Shown: positions 17,629-26,291 of the stretch, in pieces
Layout: every line of letters starts with the position of its first letter
How positions within the stretch are numbered: position 1 is the first letter of the stretch
DNA from: Chryseobacterium sp. MYb7
Lineage (GTDB): Bacteria > Bacteroidota > Bacteroidia > Flavobacteriales > Weeksellaceae
Direction: 5' to 3'
Assembly (NCBI RefSeq): GCF_002979455.1
Contig: NZ_PCOU01000027.1
Location: 1-64,000 of the forward strand
Length of the DNA: 64,000 bases
The notes under the pieces: model-generated
Told to the model about the DNA's origin: nothing
Seen by the model: the letters and a program-made list of their open reading frames with translations, nothing else
The model's database searches: none
Position numbers and translations under genes: made by a program

Positions 17629-19190
17629 CACAGCAACAAAGTCTCTGCCAATTTATTGCTGAACAGCACGAAAAGCTGACTACCCAGATCATTCAGCATC
17701 TTGGACTTACCTTTTTGTCTCTGCTTCTGGCTATCATTGTTGGGGTACCTTTAGGAATACTGATTTCCAGAAAGAAGAAACTTTCCAGTCCGGTGCTGGG
17801 CATCGCAGGTATTTTACAAACCATTCCGAGTATTGCATTGCTGGGATTTATGATTCCTGTTTTCGGCATTGGCCCGAAGCCAGCCATTGCTGCTTTATTA
17901 ATCTATGCTCTTCTTCCTATCATCCGGAATACCTATACCGGAATTACGGGTGTAGATCCGGCAGTGATTGAGGCAGCCAAGGCCATGGGAATGAACAGAA
18001 GCCAGCTTCTTTTTAAGGTGAAACTTCCTTTAGCCATGCCGGTGATCATTGCCGGTATCAGAACTGCTGCTGTTATTAATGTAGGAGTGGCTACACTGGC
18101 TTCTTTTGTGGCAGCGGGAGGTTTGGGAGAGTTTATCTTCGGAGGAATCTCGCTCAACAATACAAATATGATCCTGGCTGGAGCTATTCCGGCGGCATTA
18201 TTGGCTGTTTTTCTTGATCAGGTCATTGCTATGATTCAGAAATCAGGTTATCAATTCTTTCAAAAACTGAAATATATTCTTCCTGTTGTCCTTATTATTC
18301 TGGGAATAGGGTATCTTCTGACTTTTGTGTCACACCGGACGATTAAAGCAGGTTTTACACCGGAATTTATGGGAAGACAGGATGGTGATATTGGGCTTCG
18401 TTCGGTATACGGACTCAATGTGAATCCCCTTGTGGTAAGTGATGCGATTATGTATAAGGCTGCTTATGAGAAGGAGCTGGATCTGATCAGCGGATATTCT
18501 ACAGACGGCAGGATAAAAGCGTATGATCTGTATGTACTGGATGATGATAAAAAAATATTTCCGCCTTATTACGCAGCTCCCATTATCAAGACCAAAACGC
18601 TGAAAAAATTTCCGGAACTGGAGAAAACCTTAAATCTCCTGGCTGGAAAGTTCACCGATTCTATTATGACAGACTTGAATTACAGATCTGATCATCTTCA
18701 TCAGGCTCCTGAAAAGATTGCAAAGGATTTTCTCATCAGAAACAATCTGTACAAAAGTCCCGGAAAAGGAAATTCCGGAACAGTCAGAATTGGCTCAAAA
18801 ATCTTTGGTGAACAATATATTCTCGCAGAAATGTACACTATGCTTATTGAAGGGTATACAGATTATAAAGTGGAAACCAAAACCGGTTTAGGAGGAACAA
18901 AAATATGTTTTGATGCCTTAATGAATGATGCCATTGATTTTTATCCTGAATACACGGGAACCGGGCTTCTGGTACTTTTAAAGCCAACAGAAGAGGCTAT
19001 CAGAAATGTTTCCAAAAGTCCTGACACAACCTATAACTACGTGAATTCAGAATTTGGAAAACAATATGGAATTCAATGGCTGAAACCGTTAGGTTTTAAT
19101 AATGCTTATGCCCTTATGATGAGGAGAAAGCAGGCTGAAGAGCTTCATATTAAAAGTATTTCTGATCTTACCCATTATTTTGATAAATAG
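17625..19190 (+). CDS. ABC permease fused to a circularly permuted substrate-binding domain, EgtU-like
   Basis: 521 residues. Residues 1-215 are an OpuCB-type permease with an EAA loop (EAAKAMGMNRSQLLFKVKLP, about 117-135). A transmembrane helix at about 218-235 leads to a periplasmic binding domain. Its halves appear in reversed order: residues 240-375 match the part that normally comes second (AGFTPEFMGRQDG, YSTDGRIKAYDL, FPPYYAAP), and residues 386-521 match the part that normally comes first (VRIGSKIFGEQYILAEMY, DFYPEYTGTG, PLGFNNAYAL, ISDLTHYFDK). The cut falls between ISDL and AGFTPEF. Coupled by ATGA overlap to the ATPase. Proposed substrate ergothioneine, from context. Confidence 0.85.
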   Translation: MTQQQSLCQFIAEQHEKLTTQIIQHLGLTFLSLLLAIIVGVPLGILISRKKKLSSPVLGIAGILQTIPSIALLGFMIPVFGIGPKPAIAALLIYALLPIIRNTYTGITGVDPAVIEAAKAMGMNRSQLLFKVKLPLAMPVIIAGIRTAAVINVGVATLASFVAAGGLGEFIFGGISLNNTNMILAGAIPAALLAVFLDQVIAMIQKSGYQFFQKLKYILPVVLIILGIGYLLTFVSHRTIKAGFTPEFMGRQDGDIGLRSVYGLNVNPLVVSDAIMYKAAYEKELDLISGYSTDGRIKAYDLYVLDDDKKIFPPYYAAPIIKTKTLKKFPELEKTLNLLAGKFTDSIMTDLNYRSDHLHQAPEKIAKDFLIRNNLYKSPGKGNSGTVRIGSKIFGEQYILAEMYTMLIEGYTDYKVETKTGLGGTKICFDALMNDAIDFYPEYTGTGLLVLLKPTEEAIRNVSKSPDTTYNYVNSEFGKQYGIQWLKPLGFNNAYALMMRRKQAEELHIKSISDLTHYFDK

Positions 19191-19224
19191 TCTTTTGAAA
19201 ACAATCAGTTTTTTCAAAAACAGT

Positions 19225-19232
19225 ATCTTCGT
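19225..19232 (+). promoter_or_regulatory. Possible -7 box TATCTTCG
   Basis: One mismatch to TAnnTTTG, 20 bp before the ATG at 19252. It would give the lipoprotein its own transcript, separate from the egt operon. Confidence 0.3.
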
Positions 19233-19251
19233 ACCTTAAAAATTTGACAAA

Positions 19252-19797
19252 ATGAAGAAAATACTATTGCTGGCATCGGCTCTCCTTGTTCTCAATTCAT
19301 GTGTGGTAAGAACGGCTACCAAAGTAGTATCAGGAGCGGTAAGCTTAAGCTATAAAGCAGTAAAAGGAACGGTAAACGGAATCAGCTGGGCGGTAAGCAA
19401 AGCGAAAGGAAAAATAGATGAAGACCGTTTGGATGGCACCTGGAAAGTAGTAGGAGTATACCGTGGTTCTTTTGAAGATTTCTCTAAAGATCAGAATCCA
19501 GACGGCTCTTTTACTTCAGAATGTACGGAGGGGTTTGATCAGATTGTTTTCAAGGCTAAAAAGTCTAAATTCAAGCCTGTACACTGCAGTACACAGGATG
19601 AAGACTGGGTGAAATATTCTATGGAATTCGGAAAAAATCCTTCAACGAAAGAAAAGGAGAATTATATTGAGTACAATTCTAACAATTATATTTCTGTGAT
19701 TGATGTAAATAGTAAGACCATGGTGCTGGAGGGAAACCTGATGCCTAAGCTGGCATTTTCGGGAGCTAAATTATATCTTCTTGAAAAGGTAAAATAA
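19252..19797 (+). CDS. Hypothetical lipoprotein, 181 aa
   Basis: Signal peptide with lipobox LVLNSC puts a lipidated cysteine at residue 17, so the protein is anchored in the inner or outer membrane. Residues 20-55 are a repetitive amphipathic segment (VSGAVSLSYKAVKGTVNGIS); from residue 60 the LDGTWKVVGVYRG start and later strands look like a small beta-barrel or lipocalin-like domain. No family recognised. It follows the importer by 61 bp on the same strand and may be on the same transcript or its own. A 10-bp inverted repeat (GGTTATTTTA 19814-19823 / TAAAATAACC 19839-19848) just downstream may end it. Confidence 0.7.
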   Translation: MKKILLLASALLVLNSCVVRTATKVVSGAVSLSYKAVKGTVNGISWAVSKAKGKIDEDRLDGTWKVVGVYRGSFEDFSKDQNPDGSFTSECTEGFDQIVFKAKKSKFKPVHCSTQDEDWVKYSMEFGKNPSTKEKENYIEYNSNNYISVIDVNSKTMVLEGNLMPKLAFSGAKLYLLEKVK

Positions 19798-19815
19798 AAA
19801 TATAACGGGAGAAGG

Positions 19816-20244
19816 TTATTTTAAAAACTGATTGGCAATAAAATAACCTCCTCCTATTACCAATAAGGGCAAAGCTATAGAAACCAGTATCAGAGGCCAT
19901 GCAAAGATTCTGAAATAAGTATACAACGTTACGGAAGACGGATCAGCAGGATCATAAATAACGGTTTCTGTTTCTCCTACTTACCACGCTGAAGGATTGG
20001 TACCTTCCGGCAGTTCATAGGTATATTCTATATTATTCCGGGTACGAAAGGTAAAAAGCGGACTGAATACTTCTCCGTCTGATTCAAACACCCGTAGTGA
20101 AGTGACGGTAGCTGTTGCTTTTTCAGCATTTTTTAAGAAAAAAAGAGTATTTTTGAGACTCAGCAATGCTGCTGCAAACAGAATGACTCCTGCTCCAAGA
20201 ATGAGATAATATTGCCACATGGTTTTGTTTTTATTTCCGTTCAT
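19816..20244 (-). pseudogene. DUF3592-like membrane protein interrupted by a nonsense codon
   Basis: Reads MNGNKNKTMWQYYLILGAG from 20244, one transmembrane helix, then a DUF3592-type extracytoplasmic strand region (ATATVTSLRVFESDGEVFSP, TYELPEGTNPSAW), then TAA at 19981-19983. The same frame continues for 54 more codons with exactly the expected family ending: VGETETVIYDPADPSS, a second transmembrane helix, and a stop at 19816. In the family this point is usually a lysine (YKVGE), so AAA or AAG to TAA is the likely change. Without it the protein would be 142 residues. The truncated product lacks the second helix. Confidence 0.75.
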
Positions 20245-20334
20245 ACTATTGATTCCTGAAAACAAATATATCCCTATTGTATTTATTTTCAGATTGATAC
20301 TCCGAATATACAAAGATTTTCATTGCATAAGCAG

Positions 20335-21822
20335 TTATCTGGTTTCGATCTCTACAATCTTTTTTCCTTCTTCACCTAAATAATGAAGTACCAGCTTTTC
20401 ATAGACTTTATAACCATCATCCACATTGGTAAATATCACAATTCCCTTTCCTGAATTGGGCAATACAATAGTGATACATCTTGTTCCCTGATCTGCTCCG
20501 CCATGAGATAATGCATATTCATCATTTCCAAGATCATATACCTCGAAACCTAGTCCGAAATATTTATTTTCTTTAACCTTTACCTGCTTTTTGACCATTT
20601 CTTTAAAAATTTCAGGCTTCAGATTTTTTCCTTTCATCACATGGGCCATAAAATTTCCATAATCTTCCACCGTGGTATGCAGATCATCGGCAGCATTAGC
20701 CGTTTTGATTTTTTCTATTGGGTAAGCTTCTCCTTTTTCGTTGTATCCTGTTACAAATTTTGATGCATCAGTGGCTTGGTCCCAAATGTAGTTTGTATGA
20801 TTCATTTTGAGACGGTTAAAAATGAGTTCTTGTGCAAGCTGATCCAACGACTTCCCAAACTTCTTTTCGAGCGCTTTTCGAAGGTATTCAAAGCCTTCTC
20901 CTGAGTATTGATATTTTGTACCGGGATCAAACTGAAAGTTCAGTTTTTTATCAGTATTCATCCATCTCCAGTTGGGAAAACCACTCTGATGGCTCAGAAT
21001 AATCCTTGTCGTCAGTTTTTGATGTCTTGGATCATTGATGATATCAGGATCTGTCCAGTACGTATCTAATGGTTCATCCAGCTTCCATTTTCCTAAGCTT
21101 ATCATACGTAAGGCTACCATTGCTGTAACGGGTTTGGTGAGTGATGCTACGTTAAATAGGGCATCATGAGGTGCTGGAATTCCTTTTTTAAAATCTCCAA
21201 AAACCTTTACCTGCTTCAGCTTTCCTCCTTCAATAATTCCTAATCCCAGAGTAGGAATATTATTTTCTTTCAGCCAGCTTTCCATCGACTGATCATTATC
21301 AAACATGGTTTCACTATCAGTAGTCTGCTTTGGGTGATGATTAAAACTCAATGAATTCTTAAGCTTCCACTCAGCATTTTCCAACATCCAAAGGTGGGTA
21401 AACTTTGCTTCTCCCACTAATTTCTCAGCCTGATTTCCTACTTTTTCATAAAACAGATGATCTCCATTCTGAATGGCAGCATACATCTTTCCATCTTTAT
21501 ACATGGGATAAATTTCAGTGCTTTTCCCCACCAGAACTCTTTTGAGTTGATAGGTTTCCGGAGATTTGCACAATCCGGTTTTAAAATCGTTTATAAATTG
21601 CTTTCTGTCTTCATATCCGCCTTTATCGTGATAAAATTCAAAAGTATCGCTTAATAGACTTTCCATCTGGCTGATGTTGCAATGATTGTAACCTGCTGAA
21701 AAAAACAGACTGTCTTTGGACATTATTGTTTTGTAAAGAGGATCTGTATTTTTGATTTGTGCCTGTGTTATGCTAAAGAATAGGATGCAAAAAGAAACGA
21801 TAATCTGTGAGAACTTTGCCAT
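20335..21822 (-). CDS. Exported serine hydrolase (class C beta-lactamase family) with DUF4440 domain
   Basis: 495 residues from the ATG at 21822 (MAKFSQIIVSFCILFFSITQ), chosen because it opens a clean signal peptide; the frame extends 28 codons upstream without one. Residues about 30-160 look like a DUF4440/NTF2-like domain. Residues 180-480 are a penicillin-binding/beta-lactamase fold: VASLTKPV is the S-x-x-K motif, YSGEGF sits where Y-x-N is expected, and HGGADQGTR replaces the KTG box. Likely a periplasmic peptidase or esterase rather than a true beta-lactamase. Same strand as the XRE gene 88 bp upstream. Confidence 0.85.
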   Translation of the reverse strand: MAKFSQIIVSFCILFFSITQAQIKNTDPLYKTIMSKDSLFFSAGYNHCNISQMESLLSDTFEFYHDKGGYEDRKQFINDFKTGLCKSPETYQLKRVLVGKSTEIYPMYKDGKMYAAIQNGDHLFYEKVGNQAEKLVGEAKFTHLWMLENAEWKLKNSLSFNHHPKQTTDSETMFDNDQSMESWLKENNIPTLGLGIIEGGKLKQVKVFGDFKKGIPAPHDALFNVASLTKPVTAMVALRMISLGKWKLDEPLDTYWTDPDIINDPRHQKLTTRIILSHQSGFPNWRWMNTDKKLNFQFDPGTKYQYSGEGFEYLRKALEKKFGKSLDQLAQELIFNRLKMNHTNYIWDQATDASKFVTGYNEKGEAYPIEKIKTANAADDLHTTVEDYGNFMAHVMKGKNLKPEIFKEMVKKQVKVKENKYFGLGFEVYDLGNDEYALSHGGADQGTRCITIVLPNSGKGIVIFTNVDDGYKVYEKLVLHYLGEEGKKIVEIETR

Positions 21823-21909
21823 TGTTATTTTTTTGACAAAGATTATATTTTCATCAGTTTTTTCATTAAAAATGAACCCGACAAAAACCCGACAAAGTCC
21901 TGACACGTT

Positions 21910-22488
21910 TTATATCATACTGAATTTCAGATAGAAATACAATTTCTTATTCCGATCTATTTCTGCAGCATTGCGGATAATAATAAACACATTGGAGAGA
22001 ACAATCAGAGCCATAAGGATCAGCGTAAACGGTCTCCCGAGCTTTAAAAAGATCCCGGTGAAGAAGATAACAGGAGCCATTACTGTCCAGATCATCTGAA
22101 CCGAGATAATTTGTCTTACGAGACTATTCTTCTGCTTCATCGTAAACATCAGCAACAATGGAACGAGAATATTCAATGGAGGTAAAAGGATAAATAATAA
22201 GGATGAAAGGTTAATGATTTTAATGTAAGAATAATTGACCGGAATTGGAATTGGCTCTTCTTCTACTTTTGTTTCAACCTCATCAGGTTCATTAATGATC
22301 GGCAGCGGGGTCTGCAGTAATTCAACTTCTTCGATTTCCAATGTCTGTGCCAGTGTTCTTAACGTATGCCCCTTAGGCTCTGTTCCGGATTCTATGCGTT
22401 GAATGGTTCTCACAGAGATTTTTGATTTCTCTGACAGTTCTTCCTGAGTCAGATTTTTTTGTTCTCTTATGGTTTTTAGCTTGGACAT
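21910..22488 (-). CDS. Membrane-bound XRE regulator (HTH plus DUF4870-like membrane domain)
   Basis: 192 residues. Residues 1-60 are a Cro/C1 HTH (LKTIREQKNLTQEELSEKSK, ISVRTIQRIESGTEPKG). An acidic linker follows (about 65-85), and residues 90-185 contain three or four hydrophobic helices (LSSLLFILLPPLNILVPLLL, VIFFTGIFLKLG, ILMALIVLSNVFII) like DUF4870 proteins. A DNA-binding domain tethered to the membrane could sense lipid or envelope state. Directly upstream of, and probably co-transcribed with, the serine hydrolase. Confidence 0.85.
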   Translation of the reverse strand: MSKLKTIREQKNLTQEELSEKSKISVRTIQRIESGTEPKGHTLRTLAQTLEIEEVELLQTPLPIINEPDEVETKVEEEPIPIPVNYSYIKIINLSSLLFILLPPLNILVPLLLMFTMKQKNSLVRQIISVQMIWTVMAPVIFFTGIFLKLGRPFTLILMALIVLSNVFIIIRNAAEIDRNKKLYFYLKFSMI

Positions 22489-22675
22489 CGTTTAGGGTAT
22501 TCGAAAAAATTGTTTTGGCTAATTTACAGTTTTCCATTATTAAAAAACAGAAGCAGTTTTCTTTAGATCTAATGATGCTAAAAATTAATATTCATATAAA
22601 AAATTAAATGTATTTTTATTTAAAAATAACTTTCTATTTTTCAATCATTTACAAACCTCAACACCAGATCAGTTT

Positions 22676-23554
22676 ATGGAAAATACCATCTCCAAATCCG
22701 AAATCAGGAAGAATATTGCCACTTATCTGATTCTCACTCTTCTTTTCTGTCTCCCAGTCTATTATATGTGTATCCGTACCGGAAAACTTGGTGGCGGAAT
22801 TATATCATATGCCACTATTGTCATGTGGTGTCCCGCTATTGCTGCTCTTCTTACCTGCCGTATCCGGAAAATTCCTATTTCTTCCCTCGGCTGGAAATGG
22901 GGACTTACGAAATACCAGATCATGGCTTATTGCATTCCTATTCTTTACGCTTTCGTTCCTTATCTCATCATTTGGATCAGTGGAGCCGGTGGTTTCTATA
23001 ATCATGAGTTTGTAGCTGAAGCAGGCAAAGGAATGGGCTGGAACCTTTCTGATAGTCTTACTATCATTCTATATATTATTCTGATGAGCAGCTTTGGAAT
23101 GGTACGTTCTGTAGGATCTGCATTGGGTGAGGAAATAGGATGGCGTGGTCTTCTTACTCCGCAATTGGCTAAGATGAATTCTTATACGGCGACTTCTCTT
23201 TGGATGGGTCTCATATGGTCAATTTATCATTATCCTCTCCTGCTTTTTTCCAATTATAATACAGGAGGACCTAAATGGCTGGCTCTTTTATGTTTTACGA
23301 TCATGATATTTGCTTCTTGTTTTATCTTCACCTGGCTCAGGTTAAAATCCGGAAGTTTATGGACGGGTGTTATTTTACATGCCAGCCACAATCTATTTAT
23401 CCAGTCTATTTTCACACCGCTTACTGTAGATACAGGGAATACGAATTATTATATTGATGAGTTTGGGATCGCTTTACCTATCGCGACAGCTGTTGTTGCT
23501 TATTTCTTCTGGAGAAAAAGAAAAGAACTGCCAGAAGGTGAAAGTAAGGTTTAA
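22676..23554 (+). CDS. CPBP-family intramembrane glutamic endopeptidase
   Basis: 292 residues, about eight transmembrane helices. The CPBP (Abi/CAAX protease) motifs are present: GEEIGWRGLL (E-E-x3-R), SIYHYPLL (H with following hydrophobics) and HASHNLFIQS (H-x3-N/B). It would cleave a substrate within the inner membrane; the substrate is unknown. Starts divergently from the XRE gene with 187 bp between them and ends at a strong terminator. Confidence 0.85.
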   Translation: MENTISKSEIRKNIATYLILTLLFCLPVYYMCIRTGKLGGGIISYATIVMWCPAIAALLTCRIRKIPISSLGWKWGLTKYQIMAYCIPILYAFVPYLIIWISGAGGFYNHEFVAEAGKGMGWNLSDSLTIILYIILMSSFGMVRSVGSALGEEIGWRGLLTPQLAKMNSYTATSLWMGLIWSIYHYPLLLFSNYNTGGPKWLALLCFTIMIFASCFIFTWLRLKSGSLWTGVILHASHNLFIQSIFTPLTVDTGNTNYYIDEFGIALPIATAVVAYFFWRKRKELPEGESKV

Positions 23555-23583
23555 AACTTTTTATATTTGAATGAAACAAAAAC

Positions 23584-23616
23584 AGCATTCTGAATCATGT
23601 CAGAATGCTATTTTTT
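23584..23616. terminator. Bidirectional terminator
   Basis: Perfect 10-bp stem AGCATTCTGA / TCAGAATGCT, 6-nt loop, then ATTTTTT; A-rich on the other side. Lies between convergent genes. Confidence 0.9.
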
Positions 23617-23635
23617 GGAACATCGTATTTTTATT

Positions 23636-25078
23636 TTAAATTATTTTTTCGGAGCTCTCCAATAGTCTTTCATAACTTTTATTTCGTTGCCCGATAATCC
23701 GTTGATATCCTGTTTCTCTTTCTACCCAGTCTGAAGGTTGTAAATAGCTGAGAATAGTATCCATATCACGTTCGCTAAATCCTTCTGAAAAACTTTCTTT
23801 GCCTTTTCTTGGGATGGGAGTCGGATAAATTTGATCTTTACGAGAAGGAGCCATTTCGGGACCTGCAAATATTTTCTTTCTGGCCTCACCCTCATCCTCT
23901 ATTGCTTTTATCTCTTTTTCAAGTTTTTTTACATCCAGATTCCCTGAACTCTCATAACTCTCTTTCAATCTTTTAATGCTGTCCTGGGTTTCTCTGTTTA
24001 TTTCCTGAATCTTATACTGAATAAACTTACCAGATCTTGTAGGTGGTTCTGCCAATATAAGCCTTTCATATCCAGTTGCTCTCCCCCCTAGCGCTGTTTC
24101 ACCACTTCCCGTTTCAAACCATGTGGTCATTCTGCCTCCACTTTCACTTCCTTTTTCTTCCATATACCGAACCTTATATCCCAGCATAGCCATCACTTCC
24201 AGATTACCGCTTCTGAAGCCAAGGTGTTTTACATTCTTAAAGTGTGTATCAAAATATTCGTAGAGCTTAAACTGTCCCATACGGGTGTTTCCTCCCCATG
24301 CTTTCAGTGCGGGAGAGTTTCCTTTCCAGAATTCTGTAATATTGAATACTTTTTTGGATTGATAGTGTACATTAATCTCATTGGCTGTTTCATCATATTT
24401 CTTTGCTCTTTCTTTCACATATCCTTTATCTCCGGTAATGATGACGGCATCATACATATCCGCCACTCTGTGTACAATCTGTTTGATTCCCCAATAACTG
24501 GTATCATGTTCTATATGAATATCTCCGCCTTTTCCGCTGAAACGGGACCATAAAATCAGTAGATTATTTCCACTTGTGGGTATGCCTTGTTCTTCCAGCC
24601 ATATTTTTATCGCATCATTCTGGCTTCCATTGATTTCCCATGCAACTTTTAATTGATTCCTCATTTCCTCAGAAAAATTTTTGGCGATGTATTGGGTTCC
24701 CTCTCCTACAGGCTTGTAGTATTTATTTTCAAATGCTCTTTTTGATAAATCATTTTTATATTGCTCTCTTATGATATTGAATGCTTCCATTTTCAGCTGA
24801 CTTGCCAGCCCGGGAGCTCTCACTTCATTCACATTATGAGTATGTATCCTGTATTCTTCTATTCCTGAGCTTCTGTAGAACTCTCTAATTGATTTACTGT
24901 TGTCATACGGATCTCTCACATTTTCATGTTCATCCATCGTTGTAGATATTAATACATGGTATTGTTGATTGTTGATCAATGTTGCAGCGATAGCAAACAT
25001 ATCTCCTGTGGCGTATCCCGGTTGCACTATTATAAAGGGAATTACCTCCTCCGAATTTGTGTTGTTCTGATTATTCAT
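23636..25078 (-). CDS. Unknown 480-aa protein beside the R-body locus
   Basis: I do not recognise this family. No signal peptide or membrane helix. The N-terminal 300 residues alternate strands and helices in a nucleotide-binding-like pattern (PFIIVQPGYATGDMFAIAAT, NLLILWSRFSGKGGD, AVIITGDKGYV, GFRSGNLEVMAMLGYKVRYM) faintly like a GT-B glycosyltransferase; that is a guess. Residues 370-420 are a charged helix, probably coiled coil (QDSIKRLKESYESSG and following), and the tail has two SEGFSERDMD/QPSDWVERETG segments. Transcribed away from the reb genes, which start 426 bp to the right, so it could share control with them. Confidence 0.7.
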   Translation of the reverse strand: MNNQNNTNSEEVIPFIIVQPGYATGDMFAIAATLINNQQYHVLISTTMDEHENVRDPYDNSKSIREFYRSSGIEEYRIHTHNVNEVRAPGLASQLKMEAFNIIREQYKNDLSKRAFENKYYKPVGEGTQYIAKNFSEEMRNQLKVAWEINGSQNDAIKIWLEEQGIPTSGNNLLILWSRFSGKGGDIHIEHDTSYWGIKQIVHRVADMYDAVIITGDKGYVKERAKKYDETANEINVHYQSKKVFNITEFWKGNSPALKAWGGNTRMGQFKLYEYFDTHFKNVKHLGFRSGNLEVMAMLGYKVRYMEEKGSESGGRMTTWFETGSGETALGGRATGYERLILAEPPTRSGKFIQYKIQEINRETQDSIKRLKESYESSGNLDVKKLEKEIKAIEDEGEARKKIFAGPEMAPSRKDQIYPTPIPRKGKESFSEGFSERDMDTILSYLQPSDWVERETGYQRIIGQRNKSYERLLESSEKII

Positions 25079-25504
25079 ATTATGATTTTAAAGGTTAGAA
25101 TAAGTTATCAGACAAATTTCAAGGTAAAGCAGATGGTGATATAGAGGGGATGCACCTATTTTCGGAAACTCAGGGTTTACCCGTATTTACGAATAATGTA
25201 TTCGGGCTTTCGAGTGTTTGAGTGTTTGAGTGTTTATCAAATTAAACTTATAGAATTTTTTTTTAGTTTATCATTTTTAAAATACCATTCATTCTTTCAA
25301 AATTTCACTCATGAGAGAATTCCCTTATTTTTTAAAATTCAGTTTTTTCCCTTAATGAAGATTTATTCTGTTTGATGAAATTTGTATCAGACAAAAGAGA
25401 TCACCAATCTCATATTGAAGACTTAATCAAAAAATAATATAAAGGTTGAGTTGAAAGGAAAGTCTTTGAAAATAAAAACAATAGTAACCCATTAAAACCA
25501 GAAT
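25079..25504. other. Divergent regulatory region of the R-body locus
   Basis: 426 bp without a gene. Holds three tandem copies of GAGTGTTT (25212-25235), then an AT-rich stretch with long T runs. Near 25380 GAAATTTG is one base off the -7 consensus and could start the reb operon about 120 bp before its first ATG. No operator is recognisable. Confidence 0.4.
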
Positions 25505-25720
25505 ATGGCAGATACAGTAAACACCCAGACTACAGATGCAGTAACGCAGACGAACGTTACCGTACTTGGTGAGTCTCCCGCACAGGCTATGAGTATGCTT
25601 TACCAGATGGCCACCCATGCCAGTGGAATTTCCATCCAGAATTCTGTGACAAACCAGCAGAACTTGAACCAGCTCAACCCTGCGATTGTTGCAGATGCCA
25701 TTAAAATCTTAAAAGGATAA
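25505..25720 (+). CDS. Divergent RebB-like R-body subunit
   Basis: 71 residues. TTDAVTQTNVTVLGESPAQA followed by MSMLYQMATHASGISIQNSV and NQQNLNQ matches the RebB/killing-trait family pattern of the five tandem copies at 28.4-30.1 kb, but it is 14 residues shorter and about half identical. R-body proteins assemble into coiled ribbons in the cytoplasm that spring open on a trigger such as low pH. It heads a run of six closely spaced genes. A distinct subunit such as this may nucleate or cap the ribbon, by inference from multi-Reb systems. Confidence 0.8.
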   Translation: MADTVNTQTTDAVTQTNVTVLGESPAQAMSMLYQMATHASGISIQNSVTNQQNLNQLNPAIVADAIKILKG

Positions 25721-25737
25721 CCTAAAATCTTACCATC

Positions 25738-26253
25738 ATGAGTGAACATAACAGTGAAAGCCAACAATCCCAGGCAGCCAATGCTACCACTCCGGCGGAG
25801 AAAGCTGTAGTATTTGTGAACAGTGAGGTATTGGCTCCGCCTAAGGCTTCTCCAATGACCGGAGTAACGAAAGTAATGATAGAACAGTCTACAGGAATGA
25901 TGGTTCAGGATTTACAGTCTTTTTTAAAAGGATTCGAGCAGGTAGGTCTTATTGCATTAAGCAGATTAGCCAATAATTTACTGACGTATGGAACAACTTT
26001 CGGACCCGCTCCGGGAAGTAAAGAAACCTCTGTTCACATGGCCGAGAACCTTCAGGGTCAGGATGCAGGAAAAGGAAATGAAATGATGAAAGACTTATTC
26101 AAAATGGTAAGTGAATATGCTGAAGTAAAGGCAAAGATTTCCAATACTATTTATAATGTCAACACGCTTCCTGTCTCAGAAGCACCTTCTTCTCCCCCAT
26201 CTTATACGGAAGTAATTCCTGAGACTGAAGATCCTGAAAAAAAAAACGAGTAG
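25738..26253 (+). CDS. R-body locus protein, 171 aa, with possible slippage extension
   Basis: Unknown family. Low-complexity start (HNSESQQSQAANATTPAEKA), then a helical middle (about 40-90: GVTKVMIEQSTGMMVQDLQS and onward) and a Gly-rich loop, a helix (about 115-145) and a Pro/Glu-rich tail (SSPPSYTEVIPETEDPEKK). It stops 4 codons after a run of ten A (26237-26246). In the -1 frame past that run the reading stays open for 77 codons to 26480 with the same Pro/Glu style, so slippage would add a basic C-terminal extension. Lies 17 bp after the first Reb-like gene. Confidence 0.75.
   Translation: MSEHNSESQQSQAANATTPAEKAVVFVNSEVLAPPKASPMTGVTKVMIEQSTGMMVQDLQSFLKGFEQVGLIALSRLANNLLTYGTTFGPAPGSKETSVHMAENLQGQDAGKGNEMMKDLFKMVSEYAEVKAKISNTIYNVNTLPVSEAPSSPPSYTEVIPETEDPEKKNE
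26237..26246 (+). other. A10 homopolymer, candidate slippage site
   Basis: Ten consecutive A at the end of the 171-aa frame. One extra A in the RNA, or a -1 ribosomal shift, joins it to the downstream frame that includes the 62-residue open frame at 26292-26480. Could also be a sequencing indel. Confidence 0.6.
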
Positions 26254-26291
26254 ATCCGGTTCCGGAAGAAGTCTCATCAGAAAACGAAGGT

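Noticed and set aside
16708-19190. Plain glycine betaine or choline importer
   Set aside because: Possible by family alone, but the direct coupling to egtD and egtB makes ergothioneine the better first guess; not excluded.
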